From an uncultured Pseudomonadota bacterium (GTDB taxonomy: Bacteria > Myxococcota_A > UBA796 > JAFGLY01), in contig CALDOK010000482.1 in NCBI GenBank assembly GCA_937912125.1, positions 1-60,768 on the forward strand: a stretch of DNA of 60,768 bases. The letters are read 5' to 3'. This document shows, in pieces, positions 45,378 to 53,609 of the stretch. Under the pieces are notes generated by a model. It searched no databases and was not told where the DNA came from. It saw only the letters and a list, made by a program, of their open reading frames with translations. A program made the position numbers and the translations under genes. How positions within the stretch are numbered: the stretch's first letter is position 1; the number at the start of each line of letters is the position of its first letter.

Positions 45378-46613
45378 ATGCCCTGGTGGGGGCGCGGCCT
45401 GCTGGGCCTGGCAGCGGCCTCCGCGCTGGTCGCGGTCCCCTCCGCCTGTGAGGCGCCCCAGCGCATGGGGTTGCCGGTGATGGTGAACGTCGTGGTGCGC
45501 CTCGAGGACGGTGAGTACGCCAGCCTGATGGTGGATCTCGATGCGCCCCACATCCGCCCTGGCCTCAGGGTCGCCCGGGGCCTGGTCTCCTACAACGGCC
45601 AGCAGCTGCTGGAGCTCGCGCCCAGCGTCCTCAGCGCCCCCGGCCCGGGAGCTCGCCACCAGCTCGAGGTGGGGGACCTGCTTCGGAGCACCTCCTTCAC
45701 CGTCCAGGTCGCAGAGGGGGCGGTGGGGTCTGGCCCGCTCGAGGTGGTGCACATGCGGGAGCGCCAGGCCCTGCTGCGGCTGGAGGACGATCAGGGTGAG
45801 GAGAGGTTCTGGGAGGTAGGCCTGTACAGCGGTGAGCTGGAGGAGCTGGGTGATGCCCGCGCCTCCCAGCGCTTCGAGCGCTACGGCCCTGAGCGGGGCT
45901 TCGCCGTGTACATGGCCGACGACGAGGTCATGCTGGCCTTGCCCCACGGCCAGCAGGGTGAGGCCATGGCCCTGCTCGACCACGTGGCCGGCGTGGTCAG
46001 CGTGAGCTGGATCGCCGAGGAGTACTTCCCCTCCAGCGGCCTCGAGGTGCTCGAGCGGCGCTTCAAGATGGCGGGCTCGGTGATCGCCATGGCTCAGCCC
46101 TGCACCCCCGACGGCGATCTGCGCGAGTGGTCAAAGGACCAAGCCCTGTCCGTGGGGACCGCCTCCCACGTGGAGTCCGGCCTGGGGTCGTGGGAGAACG
46201 CCCGGGACGCCAGCTTCGCCCTGGCCGCGCGGCTGGCTCCCCATGAGCTGTGCGTGGCCGTGCGCGTGCGGGACGCCGAGATCCTGCCCCAGCAGGACCA
46301 CATCGTGATCCTCACGGAGCTGCAGCGCTTCGTGCTCCCCGTTCCCGCTGCCCCCTCCACGGTCCAGCAGCCGGGGCTCACCGCGGCGTTCACGGATCAG
46401 GCCAGCTTCGGCATCGGCCTGGAGCTCTGCCTCGCGCCCTCCACCTGGACGGTGAAAGACGGAAACATCCCCTTCAGGGTCCAGTACCACGACGCGGACC
46501 CCCAGCAGGAGACCACCGTCATCGCCTCGGCCCCCGACATCCCCTGGCCCTCCCTGGCGGGTGTGCGCTTGCCCCGGCGAGCCCAGGACGGCGCCCTGCC
46601 CCCGCGTGACTGA
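45378..46613 (+). CDS. Exported protein with C-terminal CBM9-like domain
   Basis: The 411-residue protein starts at ATG 45378, directly before a signal peptide (GRGLLGLAAASALVAVPSAC). A Cys follows PSA, so a lipoprotein is possible although the lipobox is imperfect. Residues 30-260 are beta-rich with no known family. The C-terminal part has PDGDLREWSKDQALSV, SWENARDASFALAARLAPHE and LCVAVRVRDAEI, the pattern of family-9-like carbohydrate-binding (DOMON-like) modules of exported proteins. The gene is preceded by the hairpin-rich region and converges on the UbiA gene with a 6-nt gap. Confidence 0.65.
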   Translation: MPWWGRGLLGLAAASALVAVPSACEAPQRMGLPVMVNVVVRLEDGEYASLMVDLDAPHIRPGLRVARGLVSYNGQQLLELAPSVLSAPGPGARHQLEVGDLLRSTSFTVQVAEGAVGSGPLEVVHMRERQALLRLEDDQGEERFWEVGLYSGELEELGDARASQRFERYGPERGFAVYMADDEVMLALPHGQQGEAMALLDHVAGVVSVSWIAEEYFPSSGLEVLERRFKMAGSVIAMAQPCTPDGDLREWSKDQALSVGTASHVESGLGSWENARDASFALAARLAPHELCVAVRVRDAEILPQQDHIVILTELQRFVLPVPAAPSTVQQPGLTAAFTDQASFGIGLELCLAPSTWTVKDGNIPFRVQYHDADPQQETTVIASAPDIPWPSLAGVRLPRRAQDGALPPRD

Positions 46614-46619
46614 GGACCG

Positions 46620-47570
46620 CTAAGGCGCGACGATCTGCTTGGGCGCCAGGATCAACACCAGCACCGCGCTGATGCCGTACAGCACCACCGTGAGCAGGAT
46701 GGGCTTGTCCCGGTAGAGCACCTCGTCCGGAGCGGCGCCGTCGCCGCGATCCACCAGGTAGATGTAGCGGAACACGCCGTAGAGCACGAAGGGCATGGTG
46801 ACCAGCATCCAGGGGGTGGGGGAGCCCAGCACCGTGTAGAGGGCGTAGGAGATGATGGTGCCGCTCGAGGTGATGGACTGGAACTCCTGGATCATGCTGG
46901 GGCGGTAGCTGGCCAGGGAGGGCCGCACCGCGGCGAGCTCTTCGGTGTCGGGGTCGCCGTCGTCGCTGATGAGGGCGATCTCGCCCCTGCGCTTGTTGAA
47001 GCCCAGGAACAAGGCCAGGAACGCGGCGCAGAGCAGCAGCCATGGGCTGATGTGGACCTGGATGACCACGGCACCGGCCACCGCCCGCCACAGAAAGCCC
47101 ACAGTGATCATCATCACGTCGAGGATGACCATGTGCTTGAAGAAGAAGCTGTAGGTCATGGTGGTGATGAAGTACAGCACCGTGACCAGCAGCAGCTCCC
47201 AGCCCAGGGCCCCGGCGGTGATCAGGCCCAGGGCGCCCACGACCACGGCCTCGGTGATGGCCCACCGGATGGAGAGCGCGCCGCTGGCGATGGGCCGCTT
47301 GCGCTTGCTGGGGTGCCTGGCGTCGACCTCGCGATCGCGGATGTCGTTGACCAGGTAGCCCATGCTCGAGACCAGGCAGAAGGCCGCGAAGGCGCCCAAT
47401 GCCAGGACCCATGCGCGGGGGTCGTCGTACTGGTAGGCGAAGATCAGCGCCGCGAAGACGAGCCCGTTCTTGGTCCATTGCTTGGGGCGCAGGGCCTTGA
47501 CCATGGGGCCGAGGGGGAACTTCGTGGCGGGTGCGGTCTCGGCTGGGGGTGCCGGTAGGTTGGCGCTCAC
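46620..47570 (-). CDS. UbiA-family prenyltransferase (decaprenyl-phosphate phosphoribosyltransferase-like)
   Basis: The 316-residue membrane protein has the UbiA motifs MGYLVNDIRDREVDARHPSK (NDxxDxxxD) and, further on, NKRRGEIALISDDGD. The N-terminal KALRPKQWTKNGLVFAALIF is characteristic of the DPPR synthase subgroup, which transfers phosphoribose to polyprenyl phosphate in arabinan precursor synthesis. Around eight to nine membrane helices are visible. In bacteria without arabinan, subgroup members may supply other sugar donors. Partner genes such as DprE1/2 are not seen here. The start is 7 nt downstream of the kinase gene's stop codon, in the same direction. Confidence 0.8.
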   Translation of the reverse strand: MSANLPAPPAETAPATKFPLGPMVKALRPKQWTKNGLVFAALIFAYQYDDPRAWVLALGAFAAFCLVSSMGYLVNDIRDREVDARHPSKRKRPIASGALSIRWAITEAVVVGALGLITAGALGWELLLVTVLYFITTMTYSFFFKHMVILDVMMITVGFLWRAVAGAVVIQVHISPWLLLCAAFLALFLGFNKRRGEIALISDDGDPDTEELAAVRPSLASYRPSMIQEFQSITSSGTIISYALYTVLGSPTPWMLVTMPFVLYGVFRYIYLVDRGDGAAPDEVLYRDKPILLTVVLYGISAVLVLILAPKQIVAP

Positions 47571-47577
47571 GTCGGCG

Positions 47578-49713
47578 CTACTCCGTGACGGCGCCGGGGA
47601 TGAGGACCGTGCGGTGCTCGCCTGCCGTCAGTGACAGTGGGAAGGTCATGGGCTGCTGGCCCTGGATGAGGACTCGGACCTGGTGGGCGGAGTCGGGTTC
47701 GAGCTCTCGCTCGAAGCTGGGCCCGCCTGTCTGGGGCTGGCCGTCGAGCTCGAGGGTGGCGCCCACGGGGAGGATGAAGGTCGCGCGCGCCGGGCCCACG
47801 GGGGGGACCACCATGGTGCGGCTCTCGAGGACCTTCTGGGTGATGATGATGCCCCCGACGAAGCCCACCATGGCGCCGAGGATCCCGGCGAAGACGAAGG
47901 TGGCCAGCATGTAGCCCATGATGGAGCGCATGGGGACGCGCGCGGGCGCGGCCTGGGGCCGGGGCTGGGGAGGGGCCGCGACGGGCTGATGCGGGGGAAT
48001 GGGCGCGACGCCAGGGGCCCCGGAGGGGAAGGGCTCCGGCGCAGGACGTGCCGCGGGCTGCTGCACGGGCCGGGGAGCCGCGGCGGGCGGAGGCGCCGCC
48101 CGGGGAGGGGGGGGCGCCGGCGCGCTGGGCTGGGGCGCCTGGGGTGCCTGGGGAGGGGCTTCGGTCCAGAGCGGAACGGACTCGGAGTCCGGATCGAGGG
48201 GCAGCTCCGGGCTGGCGACGGTGGGCCGCTCGAGCTCCTCCCGCGCCAGAGTGGGCCGATCCTTCATGGGGGAGAAGGGATCGTCCATGTGGGAGAAGGG
48301 GTCTTCGTCGAACACCTGGGTGCTGGAGGCGTCCAGGGGCTTGCCGTCGAAGCTGGGCCTGCGCTTGATCTGGGTCTCGGCCTCGCCCAGCTCGCCCCCG
48401 TCCAGCAGGGGGTTGGCGCGGATCAGGGTGGCGGCCTCGCCCAGGCCCGCGGGCTGGGCGAAGGGGTTGGCGGCGCCGGCATCCGGGATGCGCCGCAGCA
48501 TGGTGGCGGCCTCGTGGATGGAGGAGGCCGCGGAGGGCCGGCTGCGGCCCGCCGGGGGCCTGGGCTTGGCGGGCTCGAAGGGCGAGACCTGCTGGCCCAA
48601 GGGGTTGGCCTGGACCACGGTGGGCAGGACGTCCTCGTCGAAGTCGTCCAGCGCGGGCAGGTGGCCCTGGCGATCCAGGGGGCGGGCAGGGGCGTCGGGG
48701 CGCTCGGGGCGCGCCCGCTTCTTGTGTTCCGGGAACAGGCCCTTGAGGAAGGCCGCCAGGGTGGACTGGGTGAAGATGAACTCGGACTCGTGGAAGAAGC
48801 GGTCCAGGTCTTCCTTGAAGGCCGTGGCGTCGCGGTAGCGCTCGTCGGGATCCGGGGACAGGGCCCGGGTGATGACGTCGTCGAGCTGGGGCGGGATGTC
48901 CATGTTGACGAAGGACGCGGGCTCGAACTGGCCCGTGCGCACCGCGTCGAGGGTGGCCATGTCGGTGTCGCGGCGGAAGGGGTGATCTCCCACGAGCATC
49001 TCGTAGAAGACCACACCCAGGCTGAACAGATCGCTCTGCTGGGTGGCCGGGCGACCTTCGGCCTGGGCCGCGTCCAGGTAGTCGAAGCGGCCCTTGACCA
49101 CGCCGTCGATGGTCTCGAGGGCCTTGACGCTGGCCTTGGCCATCCCGAAGTCGGTGATCTTCACCTCGCCCTGGCTGCTCACCAGCATGTTCGAGGGCGA
49201 GATGTCCCGATGGACGATGTCGAGGGGGACGGGTCGGCCGTCGCGCATGACCTGGCGCTTGTGGGCGTACTCGAGGCCCTTGAGCACCTCGATGCAGATG
49301 AACACCGCGTGGGGCACCGGCAGGGTGATGCCCTTCTCGAGGCAGCGGTTCATCACCTTGCCCAGGTCGTGCCCCGAGACGTACTCCATGGCGATGAAGT
49401 AGTGCTCGTCGATGCGCCCCAGATCGAGGATCTGGACGATGTTGGCGTGGGAGAGCAGCCCGGCGACCTTGGCCTCGTCCACCAGCAGGTCCACGAACTC
49501 GAGGTTGGACGTGAGGTGTGGCAGGATGCGCTTGATGGCGAAGGTGCGGTGGAAGCCGCCGATGCCTTCCAGCCTGGCCTTGAAGATCTCGGCCATGCCG
49601 CCCGAGGCGACGCGCTCGAGGATCCGGTACTTGCCGAAGGTCGTGGGGTCCACCTGGGTCATCTCCCGCTCGGTCCAGGCGCGGCTCGCGGCGCGAGCCA
49701 GTGGAGCGGGCAT
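47578..49713 (-). CDS. Ser/Thr protein kinase, membrane-anchored, with C-terminal PEGA-like domain
   Basis: The 711-residue protein begins with a kinase domain: VASGGMAEIFKA (Gly loop), FAIKRI (catalytic Lys), DIVHRDISPSNMLV (catalytic loop of the HRDISPSN type common in Myxococcota) and ITDFGMAKA (DFG). The APE motif is degenerate (RFDYLDAAQAEG), with Gln where Glu is usual. A long Pro/Ala-rich linker contains repeated dipeptide-like phospho-acceptor candidates (AATMLRR, AATLIR, AETQIKR). One membrane helix (MLATFVFAGILGAMVGFVGG, near 605-625) leads to a periplasmic PEGA-like beta domain. ATG 49713 is used; ATG 49662 starts directly at the domain. Confidence 0.85.
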   Translation of the reverse strand: MPAPLARAASRAWTEREMTQVDPTTFGKYRILERVASGGMAEIFKARLEGIGGFHRTFAIKRILPHLTSNLEFVDLLVDEAKVAGLLSHANIVQILDLGRIDEHYFIAMEYVSGHDLGKVMNRCLEKGITLPVPHAVFICIEVLKGLEYAHKRQVMRDGRPVPLDIVHRDISPSNMLVSSQGEVKITDFGMAKASVKALETIDGVVKGRFDYLDAAQAEGRPATQQSDLFSLGVVFYEMLVGDHPFRRDTDMATLDAVRTGQFEPASFVNMDIPPQLDDVITRALSPDPDERYRDATAFKEDLDRFFHESEFIFTQSTLAAFLKGLFPEHKKRARPERPDAPARPLDRQGHLPALDDFDEDVLPTVVQANPLGQQVSPFEPAKPRPPAGRSRPSAASSIHEAATMLRRIPDAGAANPFAQPAGLGEAATLIRANPLLDGGELGEAETQIKRRPSFDGKPLDASSTQVFDEDPFSHMDDPFSPMKDRPTLAREELERPTVASPELPLDPDSESVPLWTEAPPQAPQAPQPSAPAPPPPRAAPPPAAAPRPVQQPAARPAPEPFPSGAPGVAPIPPHQPVAAPPQPRPQAAPARVPMRSIMGYMLATFVFAGILGAMVGFVGGIIITQKVLESRTMVVPPVGPARATFILPVGATLELDGQPQTGGPSFERELEPDSAHQVRVLIQGQQPMTFPLSLTAGEHRTVLIPGAVTE

Positions 49714-49836
49714 AGTAGCGCATTCAGCGCGGTGGGGCCGGCATGCGACCCAAAGGTCTCGCCGCCGATGGGGCAGGGGTGTCGCACCGAGCGTGTGTCC
49801 AGGCCCCTTTTGGCCCGTGCAGGGCGTGTCTTCGCT

Positions 49837-49869
49837 TATGGAAAACTCTATGGAACACCAAAGGAAAAC
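49837..49869 (+). promoter_or_regulatory. Three phased TATGGAA-type boxes, candidate activator sites
   Basis: TATGGAAAAC (49837-49846), TATGGAACAC (49849-49858) and AAAGGAAAAC (49860-49869) are spaced 12 and 11 bp apart, about one DNA turn. They lie about 80-113 bp upstream of the sigma-54 -24 element, where an enhancer-binding activator (PilR-like) would bind. The role is inferred. Confidence 0.45.
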
Positions 49870-49949
49870 ACAGAGCGCAGCCCAAATGGCGGCTTTCTGG
49901 CGAGGCCAGGGGTTCCGGCCGGGCAGCGCAGCCCGGGACCGGTGCGCGT

Positions 49950-49965
49950 TGGCGCGGGTTTTGCT
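49950..49965 (+). promoter_or_regulatory. Sigma-54 promoter of the Flp pilin gene
   Basis: TGGCGC GGGTT TTGCT matches TGGCAC-N5-TTGCW with one mismatch and keeps the essential GG and GC. It lies 54 nt before the ATG at 50004, the same spacing as in the sigma gene at 22855/22909. The TGCTACTCT that overlaps it could alternatively be an extended -10 element. Confidence 0.5.
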
Positions 49966-50003
49966 ACTCTGTGGCTTCGCACTCCTTCTCCAAGGCGCAG
50001 CTC

Positions 50004-50198
50004 ATGTTCGCTATCAGCCGGCGTGGCCAGTCCACCGTCGAGTACATGCTGCTCATCTCCGTGATCGTCATCGCCATCGTGGCGGCGGCCTACATCTTCG
50101 TGCCCACCTTCCAGCAGGGTGTGGACAACCTGGCCCTCGACATCAAGGACATCCTGTCCTCCGGTGAGATCGTCGGCACCGGCACGGCGAGGAACTAG
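50004..50198 (+). CDS. Flp-type pilin 1
   Basis: The 64-residue prepilin has a basic leader MFAISRRG and the class III cleavage and Glu5 motif G|QSTVEYMLLISVIVIAIV. The mature part is 56 residues with one long hydrophobic helix (about 20 residues) and a short polar C-terminus (QQGVDNLALDIKDILSSG). The neighbouring prepilin peptidase should cleave the leader. It is the first gene of the Tad locus and lies behind a sigma-54 promoter. Confidence 0.85.
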   Translation: MFAISRRGQSTVEYMLLISVIVIAIVAAAYIFVPTFQQGVDNLALDIKDILSSGEIVGTGTARN

Positions 50199-50200
50199 CC

Positions 50201-50383
50201 ATGGCCTCCGCACTCACTCGACGGTCCAGCCCTCGCCGCCGCGGCGGCCAGAGCATCGTGGAGTATGTGCTCGCCATCTCTGTCATCACCATGGCGCTGA
50301 CCTTGGGCTTCATCGTCTTTGGCGAGTCGGCGCGGGGCGTGTTCGACAACGTACGTCGGACCGTCCAGATGCCCTACCCCTGA
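50201..50383 (+). CDS. Flp-type pilin 2
   Basis: The 60-residue prepilin has a longer basic leader (MASALTRRSSPRRRGG) and a mature part that begins QSIVEYVLAISVITMALTLG. The mature form is only about 44 residues and ends DNVRRTVQMPYP. It is the shortest of the three pilins and the hydrophobic part differs from the other two, so it may be a minor pilin. It begins 2 nt after pilin 1. Confidence 0.8.
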   Translation: MASALTRRSSPRRRGGQSIVEYVLAISVITMALTLGFIVFGESARGVFDNVRRTVQMPYP

Positions 50384-50394
50384 TCGGGACAGAC

Positions 50395-50937
50395 TTGGAC
50401 TTCCAGCACCTGCTGACCCCTGCAGATCTCGTCGTCGTGGGGATGCTCGCTGTGGCGGTGTACACGGACACCCGCTGGAGCAAGGTGCCCAACGCCCTGA
50501 CCTTCGGGGTCATGGGCCTGGCGCTGGTGCTCGGGCCCGCGCTGGCCGTGGTCCAGCAGGGCTGGGCTGCGGCGCCGCCCGCGCTGCTCTCGGCCTTCCT
50601 GGGCATCCTGGCGGCCTTCGGCCCTGGCTTCTTGTTCTGGCGGCTCGGCGGTGCGATGCGCGCCGGGGACGTCAAGCTGCTGATGGCCATGGGCGCGGTC
50701 TTCGGGCCCTTCGAGGTGCTGCGGATCTTCGTGATCCTGCTGGTGGTGCAGATCCCGGTGGGCTTCATCCAGCTGTGGAGAGCCGGCCGGCTGCGCTCGT
50801 TCTTCAGGGTGTTGAAGGCCGGGGTGTTCCAGCAGCCTGACGGTCCCAAGCCCATGGTGGTACCCTTCGCTTGGGTCATCGCCACGGCCTATGTCATCTC
50901 CGAGATCTTCCCCGCCTTCCTAAGGTTCTGGTCATGA
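50395..50937 (+). CDS. Prepilin peptidase (CpaA/TadV-type A24 aspartic protease)
   Basis: The product is about 180 residues if it starts at TTG 50395; the frame is open from 50119 and no ATG or GTG suits before the first helix. ADLVVVGMLAVAVYTDTRWS contains the first catalytic Asp (YTD), then KVPNALTF, and GGAMRAGDVKLLMAMGAVFG holds the second (GD). Several hydrophobic helices follow. It removes the leader of Flp pilins. It lies between pilin 2 and pilin 3 and overlaps pilin 3 by 4 nt (ATGA). Confidence 0.8.
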   Translation: MDFQHLLTPADLVVVGMLAVAVYTDTRWSKVPNALTFGVMGLALVLGPALAVVQQGWAAAPPALLSAFLGILAAFGPGFLFWRLGGAMRAGDVKLLMAMGAVFGPFEVLRIFVILLVVQIPVGFIQLWRAGRLRSFFRVLKAGVFQQPDGPKPMVVPFAWVIATAYVISEIFPAFLRFWS

Positions 50938-51158
50938 TCATCTCCTGCTCACGCCCCGCCCCGTTCTCGCGCAACCGCGGCCGCCGAGGCCAGAGCGTGG
51001 TGGAGTACATGCTGGTCATCTCGGTCCTGGTCATCGCCATGGTGGTGGCGGCGTACTCCTTCATCGGGCCCTTTGCGTCTGGTTTCGGCGCGATGCGGCA
51101 GGATGTTGGCGTCGTGCTGGGCTCGGGTACACGCAACGGCTCGGGGAACCAGCGTTAG
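50934..51158 (+). CDS. Flp-type pilin 3
   Basis: The 74-residue prepilin overlaps the peptidase stop. Its leader ends RGRRG, and the mature part starts QSVVEYMLVISVLVIAMVVA with Glu5. The C-terminus (SGFGAMRQDVGVVLGSG) is close in layout to pilin 1. It is separated from pilins 1 and 2 by the peptidase gene. Confidence 0.85.
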   Translation: MIISCSRPAPFSRNRGRRGQSVVEYMLVISVLVIAMVVAAYSFIGPFASGFGAMRQDVGVVLGSGTRNGSGNQR

Positions 51159-51206
51159 CCTTCCTCGGCTTCCTGATCCCTCAGGTCACGGAAAGGCGTC
51201 CTGATC

Positions 51207-51215
51207 TGATATGAT
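51207..51215 (+). promoter_or_regulatory. Extended -10 promoter upstream of cpaB
   Basis: TGA followed by TATGAT is an extended -10 element with a strong TATGAT hexamer, about 110 nt before cpaB in the 166-nt gap after pilin 3. No clear -35 box is seen. Confidence 0.45.
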
Positions 51216-51324
51216 CCCCGCCCGTGCGTCCGTTCCGGCGCATCCTGGAACCGGGCGGGCCCGGCACTCCCTGCCGAGCTCACCCCCATCGGTCTCCTGA
51301 ACACCCGATATAGCGGGAGGTTCC

Positions 51325-52173
51325 TTGAAGAACCCGCGCGCCCTCGTCGTAGCCCTCATCGTTGCGGTCATCGCTTCCCTCGCTCAGTGGCGGTATGTCG
51401 CCGGCAGGGAAAAAGAGCTGCTTTGGCAGTCCGAGCCGCTGCCCACGTTGGTGGCCGAGAGAAACATCCCTGCCCACTTCAAGCTCGACGAGACCATGGT
51501 CAAGGTCATCGACGTGCCCCGCAAGTGGCGGCAGCCCAAGGCCCTGTCATCGGTCGAGGACATCTTGGGGCAGATCACCGCCGATCCCATCCTCGAGACC
51601 GAGCAGGTGGTCAGCACCAAGCTCGTGCGCGCCGACGACGCGGGGCTGGCTTACTTCGTCCAGAAGAAGCACCGGGCCGTCTCCATCGCCGTGGACAACA
51701 TCACGGCGGTGGGTGGGCACCTCAAGCCGGGCAACTACGTGGACATGATCGGCACCTTCGACTTCGGTCAGGGCGAAAAATCCGACATGCGCACCGTCAC
51801 GCTGTTCCAGAACGTGCGGGTGCTGGCGGTGGGCGCCGACATCGGGCGGCCCACCTCGGCCACCATCATGACCTCCGCCGACCTGGGCGAAGACGGCGAG
51901 GCTGGCGATCTGTTCGGCTCGGAGCGGCGGCGTGAAGTCCAGAAGATGAACGACACCCGCACGGTCACCCTGGAGCTCACCCCCAACGAGTCCCAGAAGC
52001 TGATCCTGGCCCAGGAGCTGGGAGCCCTCTCCCTCACCCTGCGATCCCTGTGGGAGGCCGATCGCTTCGTGGAGCTCGAGCACGCCACCATCCACTCCAC
52101 CCTGGGGATCCCCCAGCAGGTCCGGTACAACCCCAAGCCGCGCTACCGCCTGATCCAGTCCGGGGGCTTCTGA
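51325..52173 (+). CDS. cpaB: Tad pilus assembly protein CpaB/RcpC
   Basis: The 282-residue protein starts at TTG 51325 behind GCGGGAGGTTCC. It has a membrane anchor (RALVVALIVAVIASLAQW) and the CpaB/RcpC pattern: PTLVAERNIPAHFKLDETMV, KLVRADD, AVSIAVDNITAVGGHLKPGN and later GALSLTLRSL. In the Tad pilus CpaB supports the outer-membrane secretin. The start of cpaC overlaps its stop by one base. Confidence 0.85.
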   Translation: MKNPRALVVALIVAVIASLAQWRYVAGREKELLWQSEPLPTLVAERNIPAHFKLDETMVKVIDVPRKWRQPKALSSVEDILGQITADPILETEQVVSTKLVRADDAGLAYFVQKKHRAVSIAVDNITAVGGHLKPGNYVDMIGTFDFGQGEKSDMRTVTLFQNVRVLAVGADIGRPTSATIMTSADLGEDGEAGDLFGSERRREVQKMNDTRTVTLELTPNESQKLILAQELGALSLTLRSLWEADRFVELEHATIHSTLGIPQQVRYNPKPRYRLIQSGGF

Positions 52174-53606
52174 TGTTGCGCACTGCCTTGCCGGCCTTGA
52201 TGGCCCTGCTCCTGCTGATCCTCCCTGGCTCGGCGCTGGCCCAGGAAGACGAGACCATCTCCGATCAGGTGGTGGTGGTCTCTTCCCAGATCGCCATCGA
52301 CATCCCCTACACCTACGGTGACGTCTCCGGCGGCTCCGCCGAGATCATCCGGGTGGTGCCCCTGCGGGACTCCCAGCAGATCCTGGTGGCCGGCCGCAAG
52401 GCGGGCACCACCAACATCATCGTCTACGACATCAGCGGCGTGCGGCGCGACCAGTTCGAGGTCACGGTCATCCCGGCCAACCTCTCCCGGGTCATGAAGA
52501 ACGTGCAGCAGCTGCTGGACGACGTCGAGGGCCTCAACTTCAAGGTGGTCAACGACCGGGTCTACATCCAGGGTGAGGTCAGCCTCGACGAAGACCTGCA
52601 GCGGGTCACCAACCTGGCGGAGCGCGAGCCCCTGGTGGTCTCCATGGTGCGGCTGTCCCCGGTGTCCCAGCGCCTGCTGGCCGATCTGATCCAGAAGGAG
52701 ATCGGCGTGCCCGGCGTGCAGGTGCGCTTGGTCTCCGACAAGATCCTGCTCGAGGGCGTGGTGCACTCCGCCACCGCCTCGGACCGCGCCGAGGCCATCG
52801 CCAGGGCCTACTACGGCAACGTCATCAACGTCCTCGAGATCCGCGAGGCCGACCGCATCCCCGGCCGCACCGACACGGTGGTGGTCATCGTACACTTCGT
52901 GGAGCTCACCAAGAGCTTGGTGGACTCCTGGGGCATCAACTGGTCGCCCCTGGCCACCGAGAGCGGCATCGAGTTCTACTTCCAGGCCCCCTTCGACTCC
53001 GCTCAGGGCTGGGGCGATCTGGGTGGCTACGCCCAGGCCACCCTCTACGGCCTGCTGCCCCGCCTGGATCGCGCCCGGACCTCCGGCTACGCCCGGGTGC
53101 TCGAGAACCCCTCGGTGGCTGTCAAGTCCGCCGACACGGCCACCATCTTCTCGGGCGCCAAGGTGCCCTTCGCCATCATGGGCCCCAACGGGCAGATCAC
53201 CATCCAGTACGAAGAGGTGGGCATCAACCTCGTGGTCACCCCCTTCGCCCAGGGCTCCGACGTGGACCTGAGCATCACCGTCGAGGTGAGCGCGCTGGGT
53301 GAGGTGGCCCCCTCCGGCTACCAGATGATCGACACCTCCACCATCACCACCAGCGAGTACTGCCGGGCGGGTGAGAGCATCGTCATCGGCGGCCTGCAGC
53401 GCCTGAGCGACCGCATCGAGTACAACCGCGTGCCCGAGGGCGGCTCCGAGGTGGGCCTCCCGGTCTTCACCCTCTACAAGAGCAAGGACTACAAGAAGTC
53501 CAAGTCCCAGTTCCTGGTCTTCGTCACGCCCCAGGTCTACGAGAACAGCACCCAGGCCAACCGCGACCTGCAGGACAAGTTCAACCTCATCGAGGTCCGA
53601 CAGTAG
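52173..53606 (+). CDS. cpaC: Tad pilus secretin CpaC/RcpA
   Basis: The 477-residue protein has a signal peptide (LMALLLLILPGSALAQ), an N0-like domain (VVSSQIAIDIPYTYGDVSGG), BON-like repeats, and the secretin C-terminal domain: GYARVLENPSVAVKSADTAT, FSGAKVPF, then GQITIQYEEVGINLVVTPFA and FLVFVTPQVYENS. It forms the outer-membrane pore for the pilus. It follows cpaB in the standard order and ends 3 nt before the fusion gene. Confidence 0.9.
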   Translation: MLRTALPALMALLLLILPGSALAQEDETISDQVVVVSSQIAIDIPYTYGDVSGGSAEIIRVVPLRDSQQILVAGRKAGTTNIIVYDISGVRRDQFEVTVIPANLSRVMKNVQQLLDDVEGLNFKVVNDRVYIQGEVSLDEDLQRVTNLAEREPLVVSMVRLSPVSQRLLADLIQKEIGVPGVQVRLVSDKILLEGVVHSATASDRAEAIARAYYGNVINVLEIREADRIPGRTDTVVVIVHFVELTKSLVDSWGINWSPLATESGIEFYFQAPFDSAQGWGDLGGYAQATLYGLLPRLDRARTSGYARVLENPSVAVKSADTATIFSGAKVPFAIMGPNGQITIQYEEVGINLVVTPFAQGSDVDLSITVEVSALGEVAPSGYQMIDTSTITTSEYCRAGESIVIGGLQRLSDRIEYNRVPEGGSEVGLPVFTLYKSKDYKKSKSQFLVFVTPQVYENSTQANRDLQDKFNLIEVRQ

Positions 53607-53609
53607 GCC

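Larger units (their letters stand above)
49714..50003. other. Regulatory region between the kinase and pilin genes
   Basis: This 290-nt gap is AT-rich in part (49833-49872). It contains the sigma-54 promoter of the pilin gene, three phased boxes upstream, and an inverted repeat CCGGGC AGCGCA GCCCGG (49919-49936) just before the -24 element. Confidence 0.5.

Noticed and set aside
47683-50064. Plus-strand ORF of 793 codons
   Set aside because: It is antisense to the kinase gene, low in complexity, and runs into the pilin gene's promoter. The opposite strand has clear kinase motifs.
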